Origin: an uncultured Luminiphilus sp. | GTDB lineage: Bacteria; Pseudomonadota; Gammaproteobacteria; Pseudomonadales; Halieaceae | DNA length: 64,000 nucleotides | Reading direction: 5' to 3' | Assembly (NCBI GenBank): GCA_938091995.1 | Contig: CALKNZ010000004.1 | Location: 1-64,000, forward strand | Shown: in pieces, positions 46,851 to 56,661 of the stretch | How positions within the stretch are numbered: the first letter of the stretch is position 1 | How the letters are laid out: every line of letters begins with the position of its first letter | Made by a program: the position numbers and the translations under genes | Notes under the pieces: generated by a model | Seen by the model: only the letters and a program-made list of their open reading frames with translations | Database searches by the model: none | Told to the model about the DNA's origin: nothing

Positions 46851-47486
46851 TCATTTAGACGTTGCTTGAGTTTGTCTTTGCAGCTCGATACCGCCAATAA
46901 GCCAGTGAATACTCTGAGTAAACACAGGGGGAGGTGTTTTGCCGTCAGGCGAACGCTCGTAGGCGTTTGCGTCGATTGAGAGTAAGCCCGTGAGGTGATC
47001 CTCCGGTATGGCTGTTTCATCGTAACGATGCGACTGCGTCTCAACCTCGCCCAGGGTTAGGCTGATAATAACGTGGACGAGAGATCGACAAACCTCTACC
47101 GCAACCGCCTCGGTGAAATTTGCCGCAAGCAGTGCTGCGAGCAGGGGCCGGGTGAATTCAATTAGGGCAGGGCGATTTTCGGTGCTGAGATGACGCGAAA
47201 GATTGGGTCTTTCGAGGATCGCCAACCGCAGGGTTTTCGCCCACGAACCAATAGCGCCTTTCCAATCTAAATTAGCGTCTAGTTCTGGGGTTTTCTGAAC
47301 AAAGTAGTGGCTCAGTAAGGCCGATATAAGCTCTTCCTGCTTGCCCATTTGCTGATACAGGGTTCGTGTGGAGCACTTGAGTCGGGTTGCCAGCCGTCTG
47401 GCCGTAAGCGGGCCCGCGCCTGAATCTTCCATGGCGTCTAGGGCTACGGTGATGATGGTCTCTGTGTCTACCAAGGGGCGAGGCAT
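46851..47486 (-). CDS. TetR family transcriptional regulator
   Basis: 211 residues. The N-terminal helix-turn-helix is GPLTARRLATRLKCSTRTLYQQMGK (recognition helix STRTLYQQM), with an unassigned helical ligand domain behind it. It is divergent from the CYP125-like P450 gene. The 250-bp space between them holds two copies of one palindrome, so it probably represses both its own gene and the plus-strand catabolic series until a substrate or CoA intermediate binds. Confidence 0.88.
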   Translation of the reverse strand: MPRPLVDTETIITVALDAMEDSGAGPLTARRLATRLKCSTRTLYQQMGKQEELISALLSHYFVQKTPELDANLDWKGAIGSWAKTLRLAILERPNLSRHLSTENRPALIEFTRPLLAALLAANFTEAVAVEVCRSLVHVIISLTLGEVETQSHRYDETAIPEDHLTGLLSIDANAYERSPDGKTPPPVFTQSIHWLIGGIELQRQTQATSK

Positions 47487-47512
47487 GTTTGGCGTTGTAC
47501 TCCTAAAACTTC

Positions 47513-47573
47513 AAACACTGTTTTGACAAGCGATCTGCATAGTAATACTGGACGTTTTAAAAAAACAATGTTT
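47513..47573. promoter_or_regulatory. Two AAACA-N-TGTTT palindromes, candidate TetR operators
   Basis: Identical 11-bp palindromes lie at 47513-47523 (centre C) and 47563-47573 (centre A), exactly 50 bp apart centre to centre, between the tetR and P450 starts. The first lies 27 bp upstream of tetR. Placement and repetition fit an autoregulated TetR operator pair; binding is inferred. Confidence 0.55.
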
Positions 47574-47754
47574 TCCTACTCCCAAACGGACGACGCGTCT
47601 CCGCCTTTAGAAGACAAAGCTTGATTTCTAACCCTGGTTGCAAGACGGCGTATCGGCAAAAAATTATTGAATGCCCGGATAAGACACATCCTAACGGGCG
47701 CGAAAATCCCCCGTTTGTCTAAAACTGGGGTGGCATATGGAGAGAACAGAAGTT

Positions 47755-49026
47755 ATGGAAAACCCAAAAGCGAGCTGCCCTTTCACCCACTTGCTGGATC
47801 TTGATGCGTATAGCAAGGGCATGCCTTATCAAGCACTCGCCGAAATCCGCCAACAGGGAAGCTTCGTGCACTTTGATGATCCTAAAACCGGCATTCCTTA
47901 TTGGGCTGCGGTAAAGCGTGATTCGCTGGATTTTGTATCTCAGAATCCTGGATTGTTTTCATCGCAAGTCGAAGGTCCGTTCCCCATGGAACCGGAGTCC
48001 GAGATGCAGCGAGCAACGATGCAGGTCATGTTGGATAATGCGTTTATCGCCATGGACCCGCCTAAGCACATGGCACATCGCAAAGTAGTGCGCGATGCGT
48101 TTACACCCCGAGCGGTGGCCGCCATGGAGCCGTGGTTGCGTCAGCAAGCCAAAGCGATTGTCGATCGAGTCGCTGCCAACGGGCACTGTGAATTTGTGGA
48201 AGAGGTCGCTGCGGAGTTACCACTGATCGCTGTTTTAGAACTGATGGGCGTTCCGCAGGAAGACAGAAAACAGTTTTTTGAGTGGACCAATATCATGGCG
48301 TTCGGTGATGACCCTGATATTTCTACGGGGCCGGAAGAGGCCAATGCCGTCTCTTTTGAAGTGATTCTTTATGCCATGGAGTTGGCTAAAAAACAGCGTG
48401 AAGGTTTCACTGGCCCGGTTATACAGGCGCTTCTGGAGGGCGAGGTCGACGGCGAGCCCATCAGTGATGAAATGTTTGCCTGGGTTTTTATTCTGCTCAT
48501 GGTGGGTGGTAACGAAAGTACCCGTACAGCCACCGCCCACGGTATGCGCTTGCTTATGGAGAATCCCGATCAACTGCAGCATCTCGTTGATCACCCTGAG
48601 GATATACCTGACGCTATCGAAGAAATGCTCCGTTACAACACGGCTTTTATCGCAATGCGCCGAACGGCAACGCAAGATATCGAGTGGAACGGCTACTCCT
48701 TTAAGCGCGGAGAGAAAATCGTGATGCACTATCACGCTGTCAATCACGACGAGGAGGTGTTTGGCGACGATGCGATGTGTTTTGACATCCACCGCAAAAA
48801 ACGCATGCCATCGCTAAATCGTGAGCTACGTTCCTTTGGTATCGGCGAGCATTTTTGCCTTGGGATGAATTTAGCGAGACTCGAGATGCAAATCATGTTT
48901 GAAGAGATCATACCGAGGCTTAGGGATATCACCTTCAATGGAGAGGTCACTTACATGCGTTCCTTCATGATCAGCACCATTAAGTCTATGCCCGTAGTCT
49001 TTACCCCGGAAGTATCACAAAGTTAG
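47755..49026 (+). CDS. Cytochrome P450, CYP125/CYP124-like
   Basis: 423 residues from the ATG at 47755, which has a GGAGAG ribosome site; an ATG at 47737 is possible. The I-helix motif is VGGNESTRTATAHGM, with the N-E-S/T-R form seen in steroid and terpenoid omega-hydroxylases. The haem loop is FGIGEHFCLGMNLAR, with its Cys near residue 368. CYP125-type enzymes oxidise the sterol side-chain terminus; that substrate is inferred. First gene of a plus-strand series. Confidence 0.85.
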   Translation: MENPKASCPFTHLLDLDAYSKGMPYQALAEIRQQGSFVHFDDPKTGIPYWAAVKRDSLDFVSQNPGLFSSQVEGPFPMEPESEMQRATMQVMLDNAFIAMDPPKHMAHRKVVRDAFTPRAVAAMEPWLRQQAKAIVDRVAANGHCEFVEEVAAELPLIAVLELMGVPQEDRKQFFEWTNIMAFGDDPDISTGPEEANAVSFEVILYAMELAKKQREGFTGPVIQALLEGEVDGEPISDEMFAWVFILLMVGGNESTRTATAHGMRLLMENPDQLQHLVDHPEDIPDAIEEMLRYNTAFIAMRRTATQDIEWNGYSFKRGEKIVMHYHAVNHDEEVFGDDAMCFDIHRKKRMPSLNRELRSFGIGEHFCLGMNLARLEMQIMFEEIIPRLRDITFNGEVTYMRSFMISTIKSMPVVFTPEVSQS

Positions 49027-49070
49027 GCACGTCAATTTGACAGACTTTTTCGGGGTCAGAGGGGGTGGTG

Positions 49071-49841
49071 ATGTCATTTGCAGGTAAAGTTGCGGTGATC
49101 ACAGGAGGTGGCAGCGGTATGGGTCAGGCTTGGGCGCGTAGGCTTGCAGCTCAAGGCGCAACCGTCGCTATTCTCGATGTCAACGAAGCCGGTATGGCCG
49201 AAACCGCTGGCTCTGAGTCACGCATTAAACCCTATAAGTTAGATATCACTGATGCCGACGCGGTAGCCCGGGTCTTTGCCGATATTGAGGCTAACTTGGG
49301 TCCAGTAGATCGAGTGGCTAACGCCGCTGCCATCATGCCCTTTGGGCGTCTGCTGGAAGAAGATCCAAAACTCACGACGAAAGTTATGGCCATAAACTAT
49401 GGCGGCCTAGTCAACGTGGCTACGGCCTCACTACCTAACATGATAGCTCGGGGTAGCGGTGACTTTGTCAGTTTTTCCTCAATGACGGGCATCGTCCCCG
49501 GACTGCTCATGGGTGCTTATGCTTCGAGTAAAGCAGCAGTACAGTTTTATACTGAAATTTTGTACCACGAAAATCGGAACAGCGGTTTACGTTTTTGTTG
49601 TGTTTGCCCGCCGGCGGTCAAAACCGCGCTTTGGCAGCAAGCTGAGGCTACCGTGGTGCCAAAATTACCTTCCAAAGGGGAAACGCTGACCCCTGACATG
49701 GTTATTGATGACATTGAACGCTGCCTCGATAGGGGTAAACTTTTTGCCTATCCTGGCAAGCAGACGCGCATGGGCGTGGTAATGCGCCGTTTGTTTCCGG
49801 GACTGATATGGCGGGTTTCCCACGACGCTGAGGGCTTTTAA
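49071..49841 (+). CDS. Short-chain dehydrogenase/reductase
   Basis: 256 residues from the ATG at 49071 behind a G-rich ribosome site. AVITGGGSGMGQAWA is the cofactor motif; the catalytic parts are SFSSMTGIVPG and YASSK. It lies 44 bp after the P450 stop and is probably co-transcribed, oxidising the P450-made alcohol or a ring hydroxyl. Confidence 0.84.
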   Translation: MSFAGKVAVITGGGSGMGQAWARRLAAQGATVAILDVNEAGMAETAGSESRIKPYKLDITDADAVARVFADIEANLGPVDRVANAAAIMPFGRLLEEDPKLTTKVMAINYGGLVNVATASLPNMIARGSGDFVSFSSMTGIVPGLLMGAYASSKAAVQFYTEILYHENRNSGLRFCCVCPPAVKTALWQQAEATVVPKLPSKGETLTPDMVIDDIERCLDRGKLFAYPGKQTRMGVVMRRLFPGLIWRVSHDAEGF

Positions 49842-49889
49842 TCTACATGCCCAGAAGATCTTTAAATTCATTTTGATCCCAAGAGGTTC

Positions 49890-50690
49890 TTGTTGCTATC
49901 CACTGAAACCCTGCCTCGTCAGATTCGATTAGAGGGCGCTCACAATTTTAGAGATCTTGGAGGTTATCCCCTCAGCTGTGGAGGTGCCTTTGCTCGGGGT
50001 CTGGTTTTTCGTTCCGATCATTTGGGGCGTCTGACACAGCGTGATCGACAAACCTTAGCCGACCTTAAAATAAAGACGGTTGTTGATTTGCGTAGAGCAA
50101 GCGAACGGGAAGAGAACCCCGATCTCTTGATAGATACCGGCATTAACGAAGTGTGGTTACCGGTGGAGGCAGAGGGCGCAGATGTGATCAACATCCGGCG
50201 AGAGGTTGAAGCCGGGCGGGTTGATGAACATGCCGCTAGTGAATTTCTCGTCGAGGCTAATCAACGCTTTGTCACGCGTTTTTCCCATGTCTACAGCGAC
50301 TTTTTGCATTTGCTGCTACAACCGCAAAGTTTACCTTTGGTGTTCCATTGTTCAGCGGGTAAAGACCGAGCCGGTTACGCTGCGGCATTGACGCTACTCG
50401 TTGCCGGCGCTTCCAAAGAGCATGTTATGACAGACTACCTGGCGACAAACGCCTGCAACAGGTTGCATCGTCGTTCGCTTGTCGCGTCCCTCGGTGAAGG
50501 GGAGGAAGTCGAAATGACCCGGCGCGCCTTGAACGTACTAATGCAGGTTGAAGAGCGCTATCTCGCCGCGGCTTTTACTACGATGGGTGCACATTACTCC
50601 GATGTCAGTGATTATATGAGTCGGGCTTTGGCATTTGATGCCGATAAGCAGGCGCGGTTGAAGGCATTGCTAACACAGCCCAAAAGTTGA
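49890..50690 (+). CDS. Tyrosine-phosphatase-like protein (Tyr_phosphatase3 family)
   Basis: 266 residues with LEGAHNFRDLGGY and the P-loop signature HCSAGKDRAG, which matches the bacterial Tyr/Ser phosphatase group (PtpB type). Start is TTG (49890 or 49893) after AGAGG; no ATG fits. Such genes recur in lipid-catabolism clusters, though the substrate, whether protein or phospholipid, is not known. Confidence 0.82.
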   Translation: MLLSTETLPRQIRLEGAHNFRDLGGYPLSCGGAFARGLVFRSDHLGRLTQRDRQTLADLKIKTVVDLRRASEREENPDLLIDTGINEVWLPVEAEGADVINIRREVEAGRVDEHAASEFLVEANQRFVTRFSHVYSDFLHLLLQPQSLPLVFHCSAGKDRAGYAAALTLLVAGASKEHVMTDYLATNACNRLHRRSLVASLGEGEEVEMTRRALNVLMQVEERYLAAAFTTMGAHYSDVSDYMSRALAFDADKQARLKALLTQPKS

Positions 50691-50962
50691 TATCGATCGT
50701 CACCAACGAGTTTTTATGACTTCCGGCAATGGCGGTGGGCATGCATGGTGCTGACAGAAGATCAGGTTATCCCGTGGCTAGACTGGGCACAAAAACAACA
50801 ATGCCCTTGCGGGGTGCCGTCGCTTTCCGTAGACGCTGATCCCAGTAAATTCATTACAAAACTGGGATGGCTGCTTGTTACCTGCAAAGGGACGATAGTG
50901 CGCTGATGTCGTGTGGCTATACTAGCGGCTCAAATACCAGAGGACATACCTTGGAACAGGCC

Positions 50963-52192
50963 ATGCTTGAAAAAGCTTATACACCGCTAAAGGTGGGTCC
51001 GGTGACTTTGCCCAATCGTTTCATCAAAGCCGGAGCTAACGAAAACATGTCGTTGCAAGGCATGCCCACCCGCGCCATGTTGAAACATCATGAAGGTATG
51101 GCGGCTGGGGGGGTGGGCCTGACGACCATGGCTTATCTTGCGGTGGAAAAGGTAGGGCGTACTCTGCCCGATCAAATTTGGTTACACGAGGGTGTGATCC
51201 CTGAGTTGCGCGCAGTTACCGATGCGGTGCACGCCAAAGGCGGAAAAATTGCGGCTCAAATTACCCATGGGGGCTCCTTTGTGACGGGTGTTTTTGTGCC
51301 CAGGCGCTTGCAGAGTTCTGTGTCTGGGTTCAACCCAGCGGGGCTGCTGCGGGGGAATTTATTTCGCCGCGGTATGAATGAGAGCGATATGGAGCGCATG
51401 GTCGAGCGATTCGTCACCGCGGCGGAGCACTGTGTCAACGCAGGTTTTGATGCGGTCGAAATTCACATGGGCCACGGTTATCTGCTGAATCAGTTCCTGT
51501 CGCCTATGGACAATAACCGCAAGGATGCTTATGGCGGTAGTGCTGAGAATCGTGCGCGCTTCCCCGCTAGAGTTCTCGCCGCGGTGAAGCAGCGTGTTGG
51601 CAAGGCTATTGCCGTCATCGCTAAAATCAACGTTGCTGACGGAAGACGTCGGGGTGCGAATGTTGACGACGCCATTATCACGGCCAAGTTATTGGAGGCT
51701 GCGGGTGCCGATATGCTGGTGCTATCCGGCGGCCGCAACGTCGAGTCTGGCTGGTTTATGTTTGGTAGCAATATGAATCTAGAGGCCATGTATCGAGTTT
51801 TGGGCAGGTGGTCATTAAGTGGCATGGCGATAGGTGCGACAGCAAAAACAGCGCCATCTATTGATTTTCGGGAGCTGTATTTTTGGGAGTATTCGAAGAA
51901 AATTCGAGATCAAGTTGGACTGCCCTTGGCTTATTTAGGGGGCGTAAAATCAGCAGATAATGTCGCGCAGTGTATGTCAGCCGGGTTTGAATCGGTCGCT
52001 CTGGCCCGTGCGCTGCTCAGGGAGCCCGATTTGGTCAACAAGTGGCGCGAACACCCGGAGGAGCCGTCGTTGTGCGACAACTGCAACAGCTGTGTGGCCT
52101 ATATTTATCATCCCGGTGGAACCTGGTGCATTCATCGGCCGGCAAATGTTTTGCAAGACAATCAAGTGCTTGCCTCCTCAGGTGGTGCCTAA
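50963..52192 (+). CDS. NADH:flavin oxidoreductase / old yellow enzyme-like
   Basis: 409 residues from the ATG at 50963, where the barrel domain begins (YTPLKVGPVTLPNRFIKA). The active-site segment is EIHMGHGYLLNQFLSP, with the H-x-x-H pair seen in dienoyl-CoA reductase relatives. Near the C-terminus lie four cysteines, CxxCxxC followed by x11-C (CDNCNSC), suggesting an iron-sulfur site; the second flavin module of dienoyl-CoA reductase is absent. Probably reduces a conjugated enone or enoyl ester. Confidence 0.82.
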   Translation: MLEKAYTPLKVGPVTLPNRFIKAGANENMSLQGMPTRAMLKHHEGMAAGGVGLTTMAYLAVEKVGRTLPDQIWLHEGVIPELRAVTDAVHAKGGKIAAQITHGGSFVTGVFVPRRLQSSVSGFNPAGLLRGNLFRRGMNESDMERMVERFVTAAEHCVNAGFDAVEIHMGHGYLLNQFLSPMDNNRKDAYGGSAENRARFPARVLAAVKQRVGKAIAVIAKINVADGRRRGANVDDAIITAKLLEAAGADMLVLSGGRNVESGWFMFGSNMNLEAMYRVLGRWSLSGMAIGATAKTAPSIDFRELYFWEYSKKIRDQVGLPLAYLGGVKSADNVAQCMSAGFESVALARALLREPDLVNKWREHPEEPSLCDNCNSCVAYIYHPGGTWCIHRPANVLQDNQVLASSGGA

Positions 52193-52195
52193 ACA

Positions 52196-52630
52196 ATGCT
52201 AACTCTCCGGTTCGATCGCGTTATTAAAGCTCCCCCGGCAACGACTTGGGAAGTCATCATCGATTTTTCAAAGTACGGCGAATGGAATCCTTTTGTCACG
52301 CAATGCTCTGCAGAACTACACCCTGGTGCCCCCATTGTTATGCAGGTCAATATGGGGCCGTTTGAACTTGAGCAGACCGAACAGGTGACACAGGTTGAGT
52401 CTGAAAAATTGTTTGAATATCGCATGCGCCCTGTGGGGCGATGGCTGTATAGCAAACGGCAACATCAATTAGAGGCTGCGAGTGCACAGGAAACGCGTTA
52501 CACCTCCTATTTTGAGTTGCGGGGCTGGCTATCGCCCCTGGTTGTACTGTTTATGGGATTCTTTCTGTGGCGAGGATTCCGTCGAATGACTCAGGCGGTT
52601 CAAGCGCGCGCCGAAGCGTTGGCCCCCTAA
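52196..52630 (+). CDS. SRPBCC (START-like) domain protein
   Basis: 144 residues, starting 3 bp after the old yellow enzyme stop. Core motif IKAPPATTWEVIIDFSKYGEWNPF; a hydrophobic segment near the C-terminus (LVVLFMGFFLWRGF) may anchor it to the membrane. Its function is unknown. The two SRPBCC genes in the window each follow a redox gene, which suggests a carrier or chaperone for a hydrophobic intermediate. Confidence 0.75.
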   Translation: MLTLRFDRVIKAPPATTWEVIIDFSKYGEWNPFVTQCSAELHPGAPIVMQVNMGPFELEQTEQVTQVESEKLFEYRMRPVGRWLYSKRQHQLEAASAQETRYTSYFELRGWLSPLVVLFMGFFLWRGFRRMTQAVQARAEALAP

Positions 52631-52813
52631 TATTGACGGACTTTTGGAGCTTGTAGGCGTAACGTTTCACAATATCCAGTACCAGCCATCAATGGCCTTT
52701 GGGCATTGAGTGGTGAGCGGTGTTTTGGAGCCGTTGCAAAATCTGAGGGCCTCAGTGAAAGTTGTCCTTTGCTGGCCGTTGAGTGATGTGCGGGTTTAAC
52801 TAAGGAGAACGCA

Positions 52814-53689
52814 ATGCAGGATCATGCGCCGGTGGCACTGGTTACAGGGGCGAGTCGGGGTGCCGGTGCTGGAGTGGCACGGGCACTTGGACAGCACGGC
52901 TACACGGTTTACATCACCGGTCGGTCAGAGGTGGTGGGCGCTGCGAAGGCGTGGGATGGCTCGGTATTACCCGGCACTATTCATGAGACGGCGCAAGCCG
53001 TCACTGAGGCGGGAGGGCGGGGTGTGGCCCTTTGCTGCGATCACGCCGATGACGCGGCAGTGGCCGAGGTTTTTGCGCAAATTAAACGCGATAGCGGCCG
53101 CTTGGATGTTCTGTTCAACAACGCCACTTATATGCATCCAGAATTGATTACCCCCAAACCCTTTTGGGAGAAGAGCGTTGACGCTGCGGCTATTTTAGAC
53201 GTCGGATTGCGCTCGGCTTATGTGGCGAGTTGGCACGCAGCAGTGATGATGGTGTCCTCCGGTTCGGGGTGGATAATCTTCGGATCGTCCTTTGGTGCGA
53301 ATTGTTATATGCACGGCCCGGGGTACGGTGCACAGAAAGCCGGCATCGATAAGTTTGCTGCTGATATGCAGCACGACTTGAATGGAACTGGTGTGAACAG
53401 CGTGTCGATTTGGATGGGGCCTCTGAAAACGGAGCGAGCAATGAAAGCCGCCGAGGTACATCCTGAGCAATACGAACAAATCATGCAGGTGGCAGAGTCA
53501 CCAGAATACACCGGGCATCTAATTCACGGTTTGATGGGTTGTTCTGATTCCTCTGCATATGCCGGTCAAACGGTGATTGGTGCTGAGCTAGGTGTTGCAC
53601 TTAAGATCACTGATGAGGGGGTTTATCCACCCTCTCACCGAGAAATGTTGGGCGCTCCTCCCGAACGCTCAAAGGCCGTTATCTATTGA
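52814..53689 (+). CDS. Short-chain dehydrogenase/reductase, DHRS1-like
   Basis: 291 residues, with AAGGAGA ribosome site. Motifs ALVTGASRGAGAGVA, SSFGANCYMHGPGYGAQK and the segment NATYMHPELITPKPFWEK resemble the DHRS1 branch, some of which reduce steroid carbonyls. It overlaps the following DUF3604 gene by one base (TGATG). Confidence 0.83.
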   Translation: MQDHAPVALVTGASRGAGAGVARALGQHGYTVYITGRSEVVGAAKAWDGSVLPGTIHETAQAVTEAGGRGVALCCDHADDAAVAEVFAQIKRDSGRLDVLFNNATYMHPELITPKPFWEKSVDAAAILDVGLRSAYVASWHAAVMMVSSGSGWIIFGSSFGANCYMHGPGYGAQKAGIDKFAADMQHDLNGTGVNSVSIWMGPLKTERAMKAAEVHPEQYEQIMQVAESPEYTGHLIHGLMGCSDSSAYAGQTVIGAELGVALKITDEGVYPPSHREMLGAPPERSKAVIY

Positions 53690-55623
53690 TGTTTAATTCT
53701 GTAGATCGAGATAGAGGTAAGACCACCGCGGGTGTCCACGGCACAGTACCCTCTGGGTTTTTCCGATTGGCGTTGCTCGCGGTAATGGGGGGCTTCATAG
53801 CGGCCTGTGATCCCATAGCAGATCCGTCCTTGGCGCCTGCAACCGGACCTTATGTGACAGAGATGCCCCAAGTGATTCCCTTGCCCAAGAATCCACTGCG
53901 GAATCTCTATTGGGGTGATCTTCACATTCACACGGCGTTATCGAGCGATGCTTTTGCTATGGGAGTGCGAGCATTGCCTGCTGATGTCTATCGATTTTCC
54001 AGAGGTCTGACGATTGAGCATGGTGCGGGTTATCCCCTAACGATTAGACGTCCATTGGATTTTGCGGCTGTCACAGACCATGCTGAATATATGGGTCAGG
54101 CGAGACTGGCGGATCTCGATATTCCAACAACGCGTCAGCCTCTTGCGCAGCTGCTAGCTCAGGGGAGTCGACTTGCGGTTACGCGTGCCTGGGTCGAGAC
54201 CATGGCACTGATGCATGGCAACGGATTTCAGCTAACACTGACCGGGGTCGATACCGCCATTAACACGGCGGCGTGGAAGACAAGTGTCGATGCCGCCAAC
54301 AGCTATAACGATCCGGGTAAATTCACGACCTTTATTGGTTGGGAATGGTCAGCTGACGGAGGGGATGTTACGACGCACTTGCATCGTAATGTGATTTATG
54401 AGGGCAGTGCAGTACCCAACCGGCCTTTTAGCGCCATCGACGGTCCGACACCCCCAGATCTGTGGCGGTTTTTGCGTCGTGAGCGGTCTCAAGGAAGATC
54501 GGTCATTGCCATACCGCACAACGGTAACTTGTCTCAGGGCTTAATGTATCGCAGCGAAGATGCAACAGGTCGTTTGTTGACAGATGCGGTGCCCAAGGAT
54601 CGCTCTGAGCTGGAACCCATTAGTGAGATTCTACAAGTGAAGGGTGCTTCGGAAACCCATCCGTTGTTATCAAGCCTTGATGAGTTTGCAGGATTTGAAA
54701 TTGCGAGCGCGGTACCCGGTGAGCAGGGCACCTTGGATACTGTCAAGGGGTCCTATGCACGGGATGCTTTGCGGCGCGGAATTTCACTGGCGCATCGGGA
54801 GGGGTTCAATCCATTTACCTTTGGGGTGATTGGAGCCAGTGATAGCCACAATGCCAGTTCTGCTACCGATGAAGATAACTATACCGGTAAGTTACCAATG
54901 ATGGACGGCAGTGCCGGTTTGCGAACGGGCGCTGCAGGACTTGGGCTGACCTATATGACGCCTGCGTCCAGCTGGGGCTCTGGAGGACTCGCGGGTGTCT
55001 GGGCCGAGGACAATACACGCGAGGCGCTTTTCTCGGCACTGCAGCGGCGTGAGACCTATGCGACTTCGGGGCCGCGGATTTCCCTAAGAATGTTTGGAGG
55101 TTGGCAGCTCGAGCGAGGATTAATCACGGCGCCGAAAGGTATCGCACTTTCCGATGCTTTAGGTGTGCCTATGGGTTCAGCTTTACCCTCGCGGTCAGGT
55201 TCACAGGTACCGCAGTTTATTATTTTTGCCGCACAGGACCCTTTGGGGGCGCACCTTGATCGTATTCAAATTATCAAGGGATGGGTTGATGAGAGCGGGG
55301 TGACACACGAAAGAGTGATCGATGTGGCGTGGTCTCAGGAGCGAGATATCGATTCAGGAACAGGGCGGCTACAGCCGGTGGGTACAACAGTGGATGCGGC
55401 AACAAGCACTTACGAGAACAGCATTGGCGCGCCGTCGCTGACGGCCTGGTGGCAGGATGATGACTTCAATCCAGAGCGTCAGGCCTTTTACTACCCTAGG
55501 GTGCTTGAGATCCCCACACCTCGATGGTCAACCTATGACGCTCGCGACCTCGGTATAGCGCCTATTTCCCCAGTCGCTATTCAGGAGCGAGCTATTGGCT
55601 CTGCCATTTGGTACGAGCCCTGA
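53689..55623 (+). CDS. DUF3604 family lipoprotein
   Basis: 644 residues. An N-terminal hydrophobic segment ends in a lipobox-like FIAAC (Cys near residue 40), so it is likely exported and lipid-anchored. A PHP-like metal-binding opening follows: YWGDLHIHTALSSDAF, then DFAAVTDHAEYMGQ and FIGWEW. Members have no firm function; a metal-dependent hydrolase is inferred. Coupled to the SDR upstream. A second DUF3604 protein lies at 62412-64000. Confidence 0.8.
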   Translation: MFNSVDRDRGKTTAGVHGTVPSGFFRLALLAVMGGFIAACDPIADPSLAPATGPYVTEMPQVIPLPKNPLRNLYWGDLHIHTALSSDAFAMGVRALPADVYRFSRGLTIEHGAGYPLTIRRPLDFAAVTDHAEYMGQARLADLDIPTTRQPLAQLLAQGSRLAVTRAWVETMALMHGNGFQLTLTGVDTAINTAAWKTSVDAANSYNDPGKFTTFIGWEWSADGGDVTTHLHRNVIYEGSAVPNRPFSAIDGPTPPDLWRFLRRERSQGRSVIAIPHNGNLSQGLMYRSEDATGRLLTDAVPKDRSELEPISEILQVKGASETHPLLSSLDEFAGFEIASAVPGEQGTLDTVKGSYARDALRRGISLAHREGFNPFTFGVIGASDSHNASSATDEDNYTGKLPMMDGSAGLRTGAAGLGLTYMTPASSWGSGGLAGVWAEDNTREALFSALQRRETYATSGPRISLRMFGGWQLERGLITAPKGIALSDALGVPMGSALPSRSGSQVPQFIIFAAQDPLGAHLDRIQIIKGWVDESGVTHERVIDVAWSQERDIDSGTGRLQPVGTTVDAATSTYENSIGAPSLTAWWQDDDFNPERQAFYYPRVLEIPTPRWSTYDARDLGIAPISPVAIQERAIGSAIWYEP

Positions 55624-55711
55624 GACCAGCCCTTTTGTAAGCGTCTTGCACTTTGGCCCTAGCACCGGGCAATTCCTTGCTCGGGACGCAGGGCACAGAG
55701 CGACTAAAACC

Positions 55712-56512
55712 CTAGAGGAATCCTGGGAAAATAGCTTTGCGATTAGCGGGGTAATCTTCGAAATTTTTACGGAACCAGCGATGGGTATAAAGAGCTCGCG
55801 GCACCAGATTGCCAGCGGTCATCGCGAGGACAAAAACAGCGCCAAGGTTCCAGGTCATGATGGCGAAACCCGTGAAGGATAAAATTTCCCCCAGATATTG
55901 GGGGCAGGTAACCCAGCGAAATCCACCGCCAAAGGGAATCTTATAGCGTGGTTCATTGGGGGCGGGTGTTTTTGAGCGCAGGTTACGCAGAATATGATCG
56001 GAATGAATGTTCAGTCCAAAACCCACCCCGTAGACCAACAATCCGACAACAAAACGTGGATCACTGAACCAACTTTGCGTGTATTGATCTCCAAACTCGG
56101 TCAAATAAGCCGCGTTGAAATACCCATGAAGAAATAAGGTGATCCAGCCGGCAATAATGACATTGAAAGAAAAGCTTGCGGGAGTTCCCGGCTGGACGCG
56201 CATCAGCATGGGAGTGATGAGGGCACGGTTGCTGTAATGCATCATCCAGATGGCGAGAAAAAATAATGGCACAGCTTCGTAGGCGTTAGTCCCCATGAAG
56301 TAGATGATTGGGAATACCAGCAATCCCGGTAGCTCCATAACGATCCAGCCCATGCGAGATCCGAGCTTAATGCCTTGTTTCTTCCCTTTAAGGCCGAATC
56401 GACCGCCATAGGCAGCGGTACCTACGAAGCTGGCGGCAAACACCAGTAAAGCGTAGGCAAAGCCTATCAAAAGTAAGGTGTCGTATAGCGTATTGCCGGT
56501 ATACCAAGCCAT
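55712..56512 (-). CDS. Steroid 5-alpha-reductase family protein
   Basis: 266 residues from the ATG at 56512, an integral membrane protein with about six or seven helices. The C-terminal half carries NIHSDHILRNLR, YKIPFGG, VTCPQYLGEI and the final YTHRWFRKNFEDYP, which align with the eukaryotic steroid 5-alpha-reductase (SRD5A) signature. It would reduce the C4-C5 double bond of a 3-oxo-4-ene steroid using NADPH. It is divergent from a ketosteroid-dehydrogenase-like flavoprotein with 149 bp between starts. A phospholipid or isoprenoid methyltransferase of similar topology is less likely given these motifs. Confidence 0.85.
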   Translation of the reverse strand: MAWYTGNTLYDTLLLIGFAYALLVFAASFVGTAAYGGRFGLKGKKQGIKLGSRMGWIVMELPGLLVFPIIYFMGTNAYEAVPLFFLAIWMMHYSNRALITPMLMRVQPGTPASFSFNVIIAGWITLFLHGYFNAAYLTEFGDQYTQSWFSDPRFVVGLLVYGVGFGLNIHSDHILRNLRSKTPAPNEPRYKIPFGGGFRWVTCPQYLGEILSFTGFAIMTWNLGAVFVLAMTAGNLVPRALYTHRWFRKNFEDYPANRKAIFPGFL

Positions 56513-56661
56513 AGTTTTGTCTCTGGGTACTGGAGTGGCGGGCAGAGTGGCGCGTGACAGGGTCGCGTGCAACCGCAGGCCATCGTCCAAATGGAGGCTG
56601 ATCGCGCTGCATCAAGTCGCTAATGTGAGTCATCTCAAATTGAATTGGCGAGTCCTTGCCT

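Noticed and set aside
50745-50906. Small plus-strand ORF (about 53 codons) before the old yellow enzyme gene
   Set aside because: No ribosome site, no recognisable domain, and it runs into the region just upstream of the chosen old yellow enzyme start; probably chance.
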